Positions 31,117-43,361 of a stretch of 64,000 nt of DNA are shown here, piece after piece (position 1 is the first letter of the stretch; every line of letters begins with the position of its first letter). The notes below the pieces were generated by a model. It saw only the letters and a program-made list of their open reading frames with translations. It searched no databases and was not told the origin of the DNA. This stretch comes from Viola odorata (Eukaryota > Streptophyta > Magnoliopsida > Malpighiales > Violaceae). The position numbers and the translations under genes are program-made. Where the stretch lies: NCBI GenBank assembly GCA_963691705.1, contig OY829542.1, positions 24,166,579 to 24,230,578 of the forward strand. The letters run 5' to 3'.

Positions 31117-32667
31117 CTATGCCCTTGGTAGATTAAGGGAAGGGAAATCAGGGTCGTACGCTCGACCTTTAGAAGAATCTCCTTGGCACTGAGACGGGGA
31201 ACCGCCAGGCTTTCCTTTGGAGGCGTTACCTTTCCGGCCGCTGGTGGTTTTGGGAATGTGATCTTTCTGCCGAGCATACTTGTCAGCAAGGCGGTCATCA
31301 GGAAGGGTATTTGCTGGAGCATTGGGAATCAGAGGTATCTCGGGCGGCATGTTATAAATTATGTCTCTACTTTCCTCTTCTTCCATTTTCGCGTAATTAT
31401 GAGCTTTAAGCCTCAATGCGTCTAGAGTCGCTGGAGGATCCACCATCAGTGCATCCCTCAGTTTACCATATCGGCAGTTCCTCTTCAAGGCTTCTATAGC
31501 AAAATCAATGGTAACGCCCGGCGTTAGCGACATTTCCAGATCAAACCGGTTAAGAAATTCCTTCAGAGTTTCCTGAGGCCTTCGTCGTAGGTCGAATAAC
31601 GCGGCGGCAGATTTCCTGATTGGAATCGCGGTACTAAATCGGCTCCGGAACTTGGATTCCAATTGTGCGAAATTGCTAATAGATCCACCGGGAAGGCCCT
31701 CGAACCAAAGGCGCACAACTCCTGATAATGTCATGACGAATATTTGGCATAACGCCGCATCACTGTGCGTCTGAAACTGCACGAAGTCCTTCACCTTATT
31801 GATATGTGAGATGGGATCTCTGGTGCCATCATAAGTCTCAGTGGGAAGCTTCACATGTCGACTGACCTTATGGCGTCTTATGCGACGGCTAAACGGATGA
31901 CCTGACGTGTCGTCAAGGATTTCCCGCTCATGTCGTGGGGGAGATACTTCCGCAGGACGCCTACGATTCCGTGGATCTGGCGTAGGATGTCGCCTAGGAG
32001 ACCGACTGCGGCTCCTGGGCGAGCGAGTTCGATATCTCCTACTACTGGATCTTTCATTGCGCTCAGGAGATAAATCTCTATTCACTCCTTCTCTTCGACC
32101 GTCCCAACGATTTCTGGCCTCCTCGAGGTGCCGATCCTCCAGAGGGATGGGACCTAGGGGCAGTTGCGGCACATAAGGCTCCACTCGTCCCTGAGTGAGC
32201 TGCACAAAATTAATCGGGGGATCAGCTATAGATAGAGTTGACCGAAGATTTCCCAGTAACGATGGTGAGAAGGGCCGCTCGGTGACAATAGATGGCGTGA
32301 ACATGACACGGGGAGGGACACTCGACCTGAAGATTTCAGGTGTCATTCTAGCAGCCATTTCAGTTAAATAGTCCAACCGAGAACGCAGGGCCGCTATTTC
32401 ACTCTCAAAAGGGGGTTCGGTACTGTTTGGTGCAAATCCTCTTGGAGCAGGAGTAGAGAAGCTGGATCCCGCCATCTGGGACAACAAAATAGTTGCCTGC
32501 GAGGAAAGGACTCCCCCTGCAGACCTAGTCAAAGGATTTAGAGATTCTGGACTGACTGGTTGTGTGGTCACAGAAAGATCAACAGTAGCAAAAGGGAATA
32601 ACTGTCTACGAATGAAAAAAGGAACATTAGAGGTTGAGGGTCTCGTCGGCTCCGATTCGGAAGTCAT
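31117..32667 (-). CDS. Tat gag (capsid) protein
   Basis: 516 codons from ATG 32667 (MTSESEPTRPSTSN). An upstream in-frame ATG exists, but this one matches the start of gag in element F (MASETDPALSQTSN). It has an Arg/Ser-rich middle (RYRTRSPRSRSRSPRRH). The capsid-like block follows: FVMTLSGVVRLWFEGLPGGSI, LESKFRSRFSTAIPIRKSAAALF and RRPQETLKEFLNRFDLEMSL. The C-terminal knuckle is missing from this frame and lies downstream in another frame, so a frameshift has split gag near 31090-31117. It packages RNA into virus-like particles in the cytoplasm. Confidence 0.9.
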   Translation of the reverse strand: MTSESEPTRPSTSNVPFFIRRQLFPFATVDLSVTTQPVSPESLNPLTRSAGGVLSSQATILLSQMAGSSFSTPAPRGFAPNSTEPPFESEIAALRSRLDYLTEMAARMTPEIFRSSVPPRVMFTPSIVTERPFSPSLLGNLRSTLSIADPPINFVQLTQGRVEPYVPQLPLGPIPLEDRHLEEARNRWDGRREGVNRDLSPERNERSSSRRYRTRSPRSRSRSPRRHPTPDPRNRRRPAEVSPPRHEREILDDTSGHPFSRRIRRHKVSRHVKLPTETYDGTRDPISHINKVKDFVQFQTHSDAALCQIFVMTLSGVVRLWFEGLPGGSISNFAQLESKFRSRFSTAIPIRKSAAALFDLRRRPQETLKEFLNRFDLEMSLTPGVTIDFAIEALKRNCRYGKLRDALMVDPPATLDALRLKAHNYAKMEEEESRDIIYNMPPEIPLIPNAPANTLPDDRLADKYARQKDHIPKTTSGRKGNASKGKPGGSPSQCQGDSSKGRAYDPDFPSLNLPRA

Positions 32668-32730
32668 GATCGCTCCGATCTCCGGATAAAACAGAGCTTG
32701 GTTACTAAGGACGCTCACTTAATACACCAA

Positions 32731-32753
32731 GGCTCTCACTGAAAGCACCAATT
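32731..32753 (-). other. primer-binding site of Tat element
   Basis: On the minus strand the sequence next to the 5' LTR reads AATTGGTGCTTTCAGTGAGAG. Element F has the same site with one or two changes at 61746. I cannot assign the tRNA with certainty. Confidence 0.7.
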
Positions 32754-33363
32754 TGATAATAATATTTGGATTCTGCGGTGATCGGGATGATGACTCCGGT
32801 CGGTTGGTGCTGCTGTAGTTGCCGTCGATCTCACCTGCAAAGTGCCGGAGGGGGGCTCCGGCGTAGACACTCCGATGCCTAAGTCAGTAAACGGTTCAAA
32901 AATAGCAGCAGTTCCAATCAGTAAAATTCGGCTTACTTGACGTTTAGATTAAGGGGTATTTGTAGGCCACTAGAGGCGATAGCTGGACGAGAGGGCGATA
33001 TCCAGGCCAGTCGATGCCCCCGATGGCGTCATGGGCGATACCTGACGGTGACGTCATCAGCGATACCCTAGGTAACGTTGTAGCTGCTGTCTCCGAGGAG
33101 GGTGCCGGGGCGATACCTACGACGATGTCGGGGGCGATACCTACGATGACGCGGGTATGATGGCCCTATAGGTCCCTGGGATGGGATGATGCCGTGCGTG
33201 TAGAGACGCGTGAGACCTCCCCCCCGCTGACGTCGACCATCCCAGTAAACTCTTCATAGTCTGGTAGCGATAGCTTAGGCGTTCCGTCCTGGCTTGTGGG
33301 ACTCCCTCTTCAGCAGGGGTCATAATTACGGAAAGGCCTTTCGGATTGCCTTAATAGTTATCA
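32754..33363 (-). repeat. 5' LTR of Tat element
   Basis: 610 bp, with the same ends as the left LTR (TGATAATAAT..AGTTATCA). It carries about 73 bp more than its partner, where GGGCGATACC-type units are repeated (33038-33111). Confidence 0.93.
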
Positions 33364-34735
33364 AAATAATTAAAAATATGGGAGAAATATAAATTACTAC
33401 TAAAGTCATGCTATAAGAACAATTTGATTTTTTTTTACAAAAACAATAAAGTGTCATGTATATTTAGTCATACTTAAAGGGTTAGGTAATATTTCCTGAT
33501 AATTGAAGTAATTAAATATTTTTAATGAAGCTTAATTATGTTTATAATAATAAGTAAAATATAAAATGTAAGAGAAAAATTAAAGAACTAGAAAAGAAAT
33601 AAGAAATGAAAAAATGTTAGAAAAATATAATAATAAATGAACAACGAAGATGAAAAAAATAAATGTAGGAAAATTAACTGCAATCTTTGGTAGCAATTTA
33701 TTCAAATGGGAAAAATAATATTTAGTACTAAAGTCATGGTGCAAGAAAAACATGTTTTATAAATAGATAGTTATGTTGAAAGAGTTAAACAATTACTATT
33801 TTAAAATGAGAAATTTTAATTTAACTAATCTATATGTAAAAATAATAGGTAAAAGAAAAAGAAAAGTGAATAAGTAAAAAGATAAAAGAAGAAAAAAGAG
33901 ATGAGAAAATAAATTTAAAATAAATGAATTAATAAACATGGGGGAAATAAATAGAGGGGAGGAGCTCTCACCATGCAATAGAAAAAAATTACTTTAATAA
34001 GTAATATATATATATATACCTAAAGTTTTGTTGCAAATATAATTTGTAAAAAGATTGGTAAATAAATTATCAATGATATTTAAAAGTGGTAGATAACTAA
34101 TTAAATTCAAATAAAATGATTGAATTTTTTTGTTAGTATAACTCAACTATATGCATACGAAACAAGTAAAAGATGAACATAAAATAAAAGATCTACTAAA
34201 GTCATGTGGTAAGATCAATTTGAGCATGCCTGCAGCTAGAGTACATATGACTATAATTTAAAGCGCTATAACATTAAAACATGGAATATATTAATGCGTT
34301 AGAATGTAAAAAATAATTAAAAATTAAAATACAAATAAAAATAACAATCGAGGAAATAAAAAAATAAAAAAATATGGGAGAAAAAATATATTGCTAAAGT
34401 CATGATACAAGAACAATTTCTAATTTTTTTAACAAATAAAAAGTCATACAAATACAAATGGTTAAATATCTTTAAAGGGTTAGATAACTAATTTTTTTTT
34501 TTAATTGAGGTGTTGAAATACTTTTGAATATAGTATAACTATGTGTATAAGTAATAAATAAAAGAGAAAGAAAGAGATAGTGAAAAATAGAAGAAATAGA
34601 AAGAAAAAAAAGTAAGAGATTATAAAAATGATAGAAAAATTGACAGTGAAATGAACAACTAATTGAGCGCTAATTTGATATAAAATTATTATCTAATTCA
34701 TTTTTTATAGATAATGATACTACTAATTATTGTTG
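33364..34735. repeat. A-rich degenerate tandem repeat region
   Basis: The phrase CTAAAGTCATG...AAGAACAATTT recurs at about 33401, 33727, 34197 and 34394. It is followed each time by GGGTTAGATAACTAAT-like and GTATAACTA-like words and then by an AAAAGAGAAAGAAA stretch. Units are roughly 200-470 bp apart and strongly diverged. No gene is seen. The Tat element landed in or beside this array. Confidence 0.5.
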
Positions 34736-36010
34736 GATTTCCTTCCTTTTTGCAGAAACAAAAGAAAATAGCTAAATGAGAAGGAAAGGAGTGATTTGCA
34801 GAAACAAGAGAAAAAAGCTAAATGAGAAGGAAAGGAGTGAAAACACCAAGAAAATGAGCCAAAATGAAGACAGTGGCAGAAAAGAACTCAGCAGTAGTGG
34901 AACTTGACTCTTCCCTAGGCCTAGGCAGATCAATGTGTACCCGTTTCTTCACTAGAACTAGGATGACTCTTCTATTGGGCCCGGGCTGAAGTCCAAGAGG
35001 AATCCAACGCGTCTGTTCTGAAGAGAAGACTCCTAGCGGGATTACGACTCTGTCTCTCTCATCTAGAGGAGTTAGAAATTTTGTAAAAGATTTCCAGAGG
35101 ATAAGAACAAATTGTTTTTTATTTTATCTTAGAATCTTAGGAGATAAGAACATATTAGTTTTTCTAGGTCATTAAATAGGATGGATCAAGAGGAGAACAA
35201 ACATCTCTCTTTTTCCAGTTCTTTTCTTCGTACAATTGCTTGTCTGTAGACTTAATCACTTTTTAATCTTTCGGGATTTTATTAATTTTTATGCAATTCT
35301 TCTTGCCTGATTTGAGTATGTCGTTATTTTTCTAAATCATTCATTCCTAGTAAAGACTCTAAGAATCATAATTCCAGTATTGTGAGGTCTAAACAAGCTT
35401 AATTAATCATGAACTTCGCATTTCTTCACTTTTCAATTTCTTGTCAATTTATTCTTATTTGATTTAAGCCTGATCAACTTGAGTTTTAAATCTGAGTAAA
35501 TACTGCTTTTCCTAACAACTTTGGAAGCTACATTGTTAGTAGGAATCTGTAGGCAGCTAATTGTGGCCAGCCGGGACTCAATTAGGAGAAGAGAAGAATT
35601 AAGCTTATAGGGGCGAGGTGTCTCCCCTAAGTCTAGGGAAGGTCTCTCCCTGTTTCTATCAACCACTTGGTTAAATTCTATAAGTGAACCTTAGGATTGC
35701 TAGGGAGGTTAGGGTGCTTAATAGAGTGTCTCTTTAAGTTACTTGAGTAGGAGGAGAGTAGGAAGTCTAAGTGAACCAGACTTCTATAGCCCCCCTGTGA
35801 AGTCCAGTTTTAACATCTTTGCATCGATGATCAATACATGAGAATTATGACTTAGGTTGAGTCTTTACATTTATTCCTTTAATTATTTATTACAACACCC
35901 CCCAATTGCATTGTTTACTACCACTGTCACTAAATTGGTCATTTAAGGGAACTGAAATTAACCATCAATCCCTGTGGAACGATTCTCTTGTCACTAGCTA
36001 CAATATTAAT
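34736..36010 (+). repeat. LTR-like remnant related to 8735-9010
   Basis: Non-coding. 35715-35990 parallels 8735-9010 (TAATAGAGTGTCTCTTTA, then TTTGCATCGATGATC, then GAGTCTTTA). Near its end is ATCAATCCCTGTGGAACGA, a wording common in plant gypsy LTR ends. The ends are not defined. Confidence 0.4.
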
Positions 36011-36616
36011 TTATTCTAGTGTGATTATTTTCTTTTTTCTGATACACCACAAATTATCTAAATCAGCCATGAATATTCAATCCATAAACAAAGATCTGAT
36101 TTACGGACACAACATTACAGAGAAACGTGAATTACTGATACAACATTTGAGACTTTATCGGTATTATTGCATTGAGAGTACACATTTTAGATATATAACC
36201 ACGTACAAGTGGAAAAAAAACACAATACAGAAGAACGAAGGCCTAAATGAAATTGTACTAACTTTTTATACTTATTTACTTTTGGGTTCATATTTATAAA
36301 TAGACTAAACTTGGTAATTGTGATCGCATTAATTAACTTCAAATTATATTTTGGTCTTGAGGTATTAGTGTTTTCTAAACCTATTTAACAATTGTAAAGA
36401 GTACGTGAATTCTAATGTATAATTAATTTTTTTCTATATTGTCTTCTTATTTATCTTTTTGTTAAGTTTATCTAAATATTTGTTATTTAGTGACGGATAC
36501 TCTTAAGCATTTTTCCATTTTTTCGTTCAGCTCGCTTGCCCTCCCTTTAAAATACTAAAAAAAAAAATTCGGGGGCACCTCCGCCCCCCTGAAAATAATT
36601 CCTGGATCCGTCCCTG
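36011..36616. other. spacer ending in a hAT-like terminus
   Basis: AT-rich with no supported gene. The end, 36571-36616, read in reverse is CAGGGACGGATCCAGGAATT followed by a GGGGGGCGGAGGTGCCCCCG segment. It resembles the terminus of a widespread plant hAT-like element. The partner end was not found. Confidence 0.35.
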
Positions 36617-37706
36617 CTAGTCAATCATTGGTGCAAACATATTTCGTTCCTTGCCATAGGTGCGCTATAGAAGCTACCTCAAGGTGTATTTATGAGGTAA
36701 CCTTGACACTCTGCTGTCTCTCAAAGTACGTTTATGGGAGTAATACTCAGAGGTCCATAAAGTAGAGAAAAGATATACCTAGGGCGAGACACTCAGTACG
36801 TTCGAGGCACTTCCCTAGTTGACCACTTGCCCTAGTCAGATTGGACTAGTTCGACGTGATGAATCTGAACTAGTTGTCTACTTTACCCTGCAACCTCACG
36901 TTAGTTATTACTACAAGCACGACTTTAATCACCTAGATTCAATTAAGAGTTGATCGGGCTTCTAATAAATCCTAAGAAAATTGACAAGATCTTGACAAGT
37001 GATCAAATACAACAAAGAATTTATTAAGCACAGATTAACCTCATGACTATCCTAAGCAACCATCGAAATACCTCTGCCAAGACAGAGGAGTTTAGCTACT
37101 CATGCTTGTAATGAAATAGATAAAATAAATAAAAGAAGAAGACATAGAAGATAGAAGAAAATACTAAATTGTATTGAATGTTACCGACCGGAGCTAGGGC
37201 TCCAGTTTATTACAAAACGGAAAAGATACCAGCGGCGGAGGAGGGAGTTCCTAGCTGAAAGTAGCCGAGAGTTTGATAATGAAAAACTTCTTAACCCTAG
37301 AATTAAAAGCCATATATATATTGGCTACAAAATAGGAAGTTCGAAATAAAAACAAAATAGGAATTCTATCCCTAATAGGATTACGGAATAAAACAGTGGA
37401 CTCTTCGCTGGCATAGAAGATCGCGAAAAAAAGGGTTTCGTGCTTCGCTGGGAGTCTTTCTCTAAAGTTTCCTTCTGTGTGTCGGAGTTGTAAGCGTCTG
37501 CAACATCCTTCATTTAGGCCTAGACGATCTGCAGCTAGGCCTCGACACCTGTTGTTCGACCGAAACTCGTCCAAAATTTGTGCATTCTGCATCTTTCTCT
37601 TCCTCTAGCCCAAATCTGCAAAAAGGTGGAAATAATGGCAAATCAGAAGCATTATGCTCAAAATTGGGCAAAGAAAGTAGGAGAAAACATATACAAAATT
37701 ATTCCA
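36617..37706 (-). repeat. 3' LTR of element C, truncated
   Basis: It shares CCTAGGGCGAGACACTCAGT and GAGGTAACCTTGACA with the LTR at 6846. The right end (ATTCCA) is followed by CCTCCACACTACC-type DNA as in element D. The left end, which should carry CGAACACAGGGA, is missing at the hAT-like junction (36616). Confidence 0.6.
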
Positions 37707-37738
37707 TATAAAATTCCTCCACACTACCTAATGCTCAC

Positions 37739-39688
37739 CCTCGAGCATTTATCAAAATGAAAACCTCCCCTAGTCAGAACACAAACAGTTGACCTCTTGC
37801 ACATGAACGAAGACAATCAATCACCACAGATACGCTCTAACATTACACAACTCTCCCTAGTCATGCATCTGCATCAAACCAGAAGGATAACAACCCTAAA
37901 GGAGAGACTTTTCCACACCAAGCTCATCCACCGACAATCCTCACAAGATAAGGTGTTTGTGCTCACACTCACAAACATGCCCAGGTGTTTAATCACTCAA
38001 GGGAATACAGATAGCACAACACAGGGTCAAGTTTGCAATGTCATCCTAAGTGAGTAGTACACATGCATGGGCAATCTATCAATCCAAAAGACTTTGCGAA
38101 AAGGGATAGGGGATTCATAGGTGAATCGAAGAAAAAGGAAGATGAAGAAAAGAAAAGAGGAAGAAAGAAATAGGAAAAAAGAATGGAGGAAACCAACTTA
38201 GAGTTTAGAAGGGATTCCTTAGCTGGAAAGAAAGAGAAGTCGGTGAAGCGACACTCGACAGCAGCTAGGGCTAGATGCGCAATTCTTCTCAAGTGGGGGA
38301 GTTTCTTTTGAATCGATCCTGGAAACTTGCTGCTTTTGGTTGTGCTCCCCCCTGCTCTCATTGTTGTTCCTTTGGAACGTTTTATTTTTGAATTCCTTTT
38401 CTCTTTTTTTCTCTATATTTTTTAATTTATTCAGCAGGGATAGCATGAACCGATTTCTATTTCTGGACTTGATTATTGAAGCTTTGTCCTTTTCTTCTTC
38501 CATACTACTGCTTTCAGCATCGAGGTCTTGATGTATCGCCTCCCCGACACTTATGTTGTTCTGCATTTTTCCCTATGCGTGGTCGTCGAGGAGTGTCACT
38601 CACCTGCCAAGGAAAAGATTAATGAAAACATGCTTAAGTGGTTAGAGAGAGACGAGTTTAAGGGTAGGTGAATGTGAAGAGGGTGAAGAAAGAAGAGAAA
38701 AGAGGGAGAGATTTGAAGATGCAAAGTCTTTTGTCATTTTGATGCTTTCCCATGTCTAATGGTGCCTATACCAGAGGTATTATGCGAACCCAACCAGTAC
38801 CTAGCTACGCATTCATTCACAGAAGAAAGAATAATGTCATGGAGGTCCAAATGTGCTCACAAGGTATGCTTAATGATTGCTGGTATCTAGGCCTAGGTGT
38901 GGTCATAAGAGTAGACAGGCAGAGTCATGCATGATCAGGCATAGATGTAGTGGTAGATAGATTCGTGTTATATGCAAGAGTTCAAAAGCGTGTTTGTCCT
39001 AGGGGGTTTTAAAATAGTGGCAGTGCATATGTGGCATGATGAGGAGATCTATGTGAAATCCTGGAAGTGAAGAAAATCTGAGTTTTTTTAAAAGGTGCCC
39101 AAGAAATCACAACGCAAACAGTCATGCAAACAAAATAAGCAAGCAAGCAAGAAGTATAATTGAAAACAGTCATGCCTAAGTGTGGGGCCCTCGAGCATTT
39201 ATCAAAATGAAAACCTCCCCTAGTCAGAACACAAACAGTTGACCTCTTGCACATTAACAAAGATAATCAATCACCACAGATACGCCTTAACATTACACAA
39301 CTCTCTCTAGTCATGCATCTGCATCAAACCAGAAGGATAACGACCCTAAAGGAAAGACTTTTCCACACCAAGCTCATCCACTAGCAATCCTCATAAGATA
39401 AGGTGTTTACGCTCACACTCACAAAAAAGGTAAGGTGTTTAATCACTCAAGGGAATGTAGATAGCACAACACAGGGTGAAGTTCGCAATATCAACCTGAG
39501 TGAGTAGTACACATGCATGGGCAATCTATCAATCCAAAAGACTTTGTGAAAAAGGATAGGGGATGTATAGGTGAATCGAAGAAAAAGGAAGATGAAGAAA
39601 AGAAAAGAGGAAGAAAGAAACAGGAAAAGAGGATGGAGAAAACCAACTTATAGTTTAGAAGGGATTCCTTAGCTGGAAAGAAAGAGAA
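37739..39688. repeat. direct duplication in 3' region of element C
   Basis: About 500 bp at 37739-38240 recur at 39187-39688, an offset of about 1,448 bp. Both copies begin CCTCGAGCATTTATCAAAATG and end at GGAAAGAAAGAGAAGTC. They differ by scattered substitutions. Element D has this region once (from about 51180). The intervening DNA holds no gene I can support; purine-rich runs are frequent. Confidence 0.85.
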
Positions 39689-39789
39689 GTCTAAAAAGAA
39701 ACAGGAAAATAGAAGTCTAAAAATAAAGAAAAATAAAGAAAATAAAAAATAAAAAGAAAAAAAGGGAGAGGGAGAAAAGAAGAAAGAGG

Positions 39790-42700
39790 ACACGTGGGTT
39801 GCCTCCCACGAAGCGCCTTAGTTAACGTCCAGGCCTAGACATGCATTGCTCCATCTAGGGCAAGTCAGGTAGGGGAGACACAACCATCTCCTCAGCGGTG
39901 TATGACTTGAAACTCTCATAAAAAGGCTTGAGTCTGTGACCGTTGACCTTGAAAGTAACACTGGTGTCTAAACTCCGAATCTCAATGGCGCCATGACCGT
40001 ATACAAAAGTAACAATGTAGGGCCGGTCCACTTAGATTTAAGTTTACCTGCAAATAACCTCAGACGGGAATTAAACAGTAAAACTTTTTGTCCAACTTCG
40101 AAAGATTTTGGAGAGATTAACTTATCATGATGGTCTTTTGTCTTGCCCTTGTAGATCAGAGCATTCTCATAGGCATCATCGCGAAGTTCCTCTAGTTCTT
40201 GGATTTACAGTCGACACTGCTGACCGGCTTCGTTGAGGTCCATATTGACTTTGCGGATGGTCAAGAACGCCTTATGTTCTATCTCTACGAGGAGATAACA
40301 TGGCTTGCCGTAGACGAGACAGTAGGGTGTCGTGCCGATTGGAGTCATGAAGGCCGTCCTATATGCCCACAGAGCATCGTCTAGCTTCAAGCTCCAGTCC
40401 TTTCGAGATTGATTCACTGTCTTCTCCAAGATGGATTTGATCTCCTGATTGGACACCTCGGCCTGTCCGTTTGTCTACGGGTGATAGGTCGTAGATGTCC
40501 GATGCGTGACACCATACTTTTGAAGTAGATTGGAGAGGACGCGATTCCAGAAGTGTGTGCCACTATCGCTAATGAGAACATGTGGTGTGCCAAACCTGTT
40601 AAAATCATTGGTGCTAAAAAAATCTACAACCACTTTTGAATTGTCAGTTCTGGTCGCCTTGGCTTTGACCTATTTAGATACATAATCAACAACCAGAATG
40701 ATATAAGTATAACCAAACGAGTTAGGGAATGAGCCCATGAAATCGATACCACAAATATCAAAGATCTCATAGACAATAATGCCAGCGAGGGGCATCTGAT
40801 TCCGTGCGCCTATGTTATCTGTGGCTTGGCATCTAGGGCAAGCTCCGCAGAACATGTAGCTGTCCTTGAACAAGGATGGCCAATAAAGTCCAGCTTCCAG
40901 AACTTTCAATGCTGTCTTTTTAGCTCCAAAATGGCCACCTTCAGGTGTGGAGTGACAAAATTTAAGGATGGAAAGTACCTCGTCAAGTGTCACACACCAC
41001 CGAATGATTTGATTTAAACAATGCTTTCATAGGTATGGGTTGTCCCAGACGAAATACTTGTCCTGTCTCCTTATGCAATTGCGTTCTGATAGGGTGGCAT
41101 CTGCAGGATAAGAACCAGTAGCACAAAAATTAGCAATATCAGAAAACCAAGGAAATTGGACAGCATGGGCAAGACATAGGTATTCATCAGGAAAGGTGTG
41201 CCAGAATCATCCTCTTGCAATGGTAGTCGGCTCAGATGATCGACCACTAAATTCTCTATCCCTTTCTTATCTTTTATGGCTATGTCGAACTATTGGAGCA
41301 AGAGGATCCACCAGATTAGTCATGGTTTGGCGTCAGTTTCGTCAAGAGGCACCTAAGGGATGTATGGTCAGAATAAACAACAACTTTAGTACCCAAAAGA
41401 TATTGACAAAATTTATCCAATGCAAAAACAACAGCTAATAATTCTTTCTCAGTGGTGGTATAATTGCGTTGTATAGGGTCAAGGACTTTTGAAGCATAGT
41501 AGATGACATAGGTTTCCTTATCTTTCTTCTAGCCCAAGACGGTGCCAAGGGTAGTATTACTCGTGTCACACATAATCTCGAATGGAAGCGTCGAGTCTGG
41601 GGACAGATGATGGGGGCAGAGATCAGCTTCTCTTTGAGAGTTTCAAACGGGACTTTGCAACGTTCGTCGAAGACCAAATTGACATCTTTCTACAGTAGTT
41701 GGCATATAGACTGGGTGATCTTGGAGAAATCCTTGATGAACCGCCAGTAGAAACCTGCATGGCCAAGAAAAGAAAAGAGCGGACTTCACGGACATAAGTA
41801 GGGTAAGGCAGAGATTCTATTACCTCAATTTTAGGTTTGTCCACTTCGATACCCTTGCAAGGGACGATATGGCCCAAGATGAGGCCTTGATCGACCATGA
41901 AATGACACTTCTCAAAATTAAGCACAAGGTTAGTTTCAATGTAGCGTTGTAAGACCATTTTCAAGTTAGATAAGAATTCAGGAAAAGAGTGACCATATAC
42001 AGTAAAATCATCTAAGAAAATGCTTACCATACATCGCTGGAAGGTAGCTGGGGCATTACAGAGACTGAACGGCATCCGACGGTAGGCGAAGGTGCCAAAG
42101 GAACAAGTGAAGGTTATTTTCTCCTAGTCCTTAAGTGCTACGAGAATTTGGTGGAAACCAGAGTATCCATCAAAATAGCAGTAATACGTCTTGCCCGCGA
42201 GAAGCTCTAGTATCTGCTCAATAAATGATAGTGGGAAATGGTCTTTGCGTGTGGAGGCGTTCAGATGACGGTAGTCAATACAGACTTGACAACTGTTCTG
42301 GATCCGTGTGGGAATCAGTTATCCGTTCTGTCCAGTGGTTATGGTAATTCCCATTTTCTTGGGCACGACTTGGACAGGGTTGACCCAAGGGCTATCTAAG
42401 ATGGGGTAGATGACACTTGTGTCCAGTAACTTAAGTACCTCCTTTTTCACTACATCCATCATCGGGGGGGGGGGGGGGGGGGGGGGGGTTAAGGCGGCGC
42501 TGAGGTTGTCGGATGGACTTAGTGGCGTCTTCGAGGTGGATGCGGTGCGTGCATAGGGCTGGGGACATGCCCTTGATGTCAACGATGGTCCATCCTATAG
42601 CCTGTTAAATGTTTTTTAGTAAGGCAATGAGTTCCTGCTCTTCTTATGCATCCATTTTGCTGGAGATAATAACTGGGAGGGTGTCGTTACTATCGAGATA

Positions 42701-43361
42701 GGCATATTTGAGGTGTGAAGGCAATGTCTTGAGCTCCAGGTTGGGCGCCTACACAATGGATGGTGAAAGCTTAGTGTGTTCAGTTGGTAGAGGAGAAATA
42801 ATAGAGTTAAAAGGAGCCAATTGATGCTCCTCTCCTCTAGAGCAGCTACGGTTTCCTCTAATTCTAGTGGAGTCACTAGTGTCAAGGCCAAGCTGTCCAG
42901 TGTGGTCGATGTAAGGCTTTTGACTAGGGCAAGCTTTAAAGGGTCAATAAAATATAGGTCAAAGGTATTGTCTACAAAAGGATCAATAATATCAATAAAA
43001 TTAATGCTTGAAAACTCATAAGGATAACACATGGCGTCAAGCATGTTGAATTTGATGATCTCGCCGTCAAAGTCAAAAGTGATGGAGGCGTCATGAACAT
43101 CGATCTTGGCCTAAGCTGTGCGAAGGAATGGTCTGCCTAAGAGCACGTCTGAGGGTTTGGCAGATTTTTCATCCTCCATACAAATCACGTAGAAGTCTGC
43201 TGGGAAGAGGAAATCTCCAACCTAGACTAAGACATCCTCAATTAAACCCTCGGGGTACACAACAGACCGGTCTACCAGTTGGATAAGAACGGGAGTGGGC
43301 TTGAGTGGTCCTAGGTCTAGGCTGTTGAATATCGTCAAGGGCATGACATTGATACCTGCAC
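39790..43361 (-). pseudogene. element C pol remnant (protease-RT-RNase H-integrase)
   Basis: Minus-strand blocks in order are protease/linker 42616-43361, the RT start 42319-42582 (KLLDTSVIYPILDSPWVNPVQ), RT palm 41623-42300 (MPFSLCNAPATFQ, then FLDDFTVYG where the catalytic pair is DD), RNase H 41060-41640, and integrase 40205-41000 ([30 protein letters not shown]). Many stops and frame changes separate them. The pol end at about 39800-39820 (GGGTTGCCTCCCACGAAGCGC) is the usual Athila-type post-pol word. It is dead. Confidence 0.82.
42464..42488. repeat. G25 homopolymer in RT coding DNA
   Basis: 25 consecutive G. Related element D has a normal GGGGTTCAACC stretch at the matching place (57126-57136). 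Confidence 0.9.

Larger units (their letters stand above)
17293..33363 (-). mobile_element. complete Ty3/gypsy Tat-lineage element with antisense genes
   Basis: It is bounded by LTRs 17293-17829 and 32754-33363 and flanked by a perfect AAATA duplication (17288-17292 and 33364-33368). Minus-strand order is gag, protease, RT, RNase H, a second RNase H and integrase, then a tandem-repeat zone. After that come four plus-strand genes that run against the element. Dual RNase H and antisense ORFs between pol and the 3' LTR are known traits of the Tat lineage (Retand/Grande-like). Four antisense genes is more than I know of. gag and pol carry several stops, so this copy could move only with help from another copy. 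Total length is 16,071 bp. Confidence 0.92.
36617..43361 (-). mobile_element. Athila-type element C, interrupted by element B
   Basis: Ty3/gypsy Athila-type element on the minus strand: 3' LTR (truncated) at the left, non-coding 3' region, then integrase, RNase H, RT and protease remnants. It is cut off at 43361 inside the protease, where the LTR of B starts. Its gag, PBS and 5' LTR should lie beyond the window. It is heavily decayed, the oldest layer of the nest. Confidence 0.8.
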
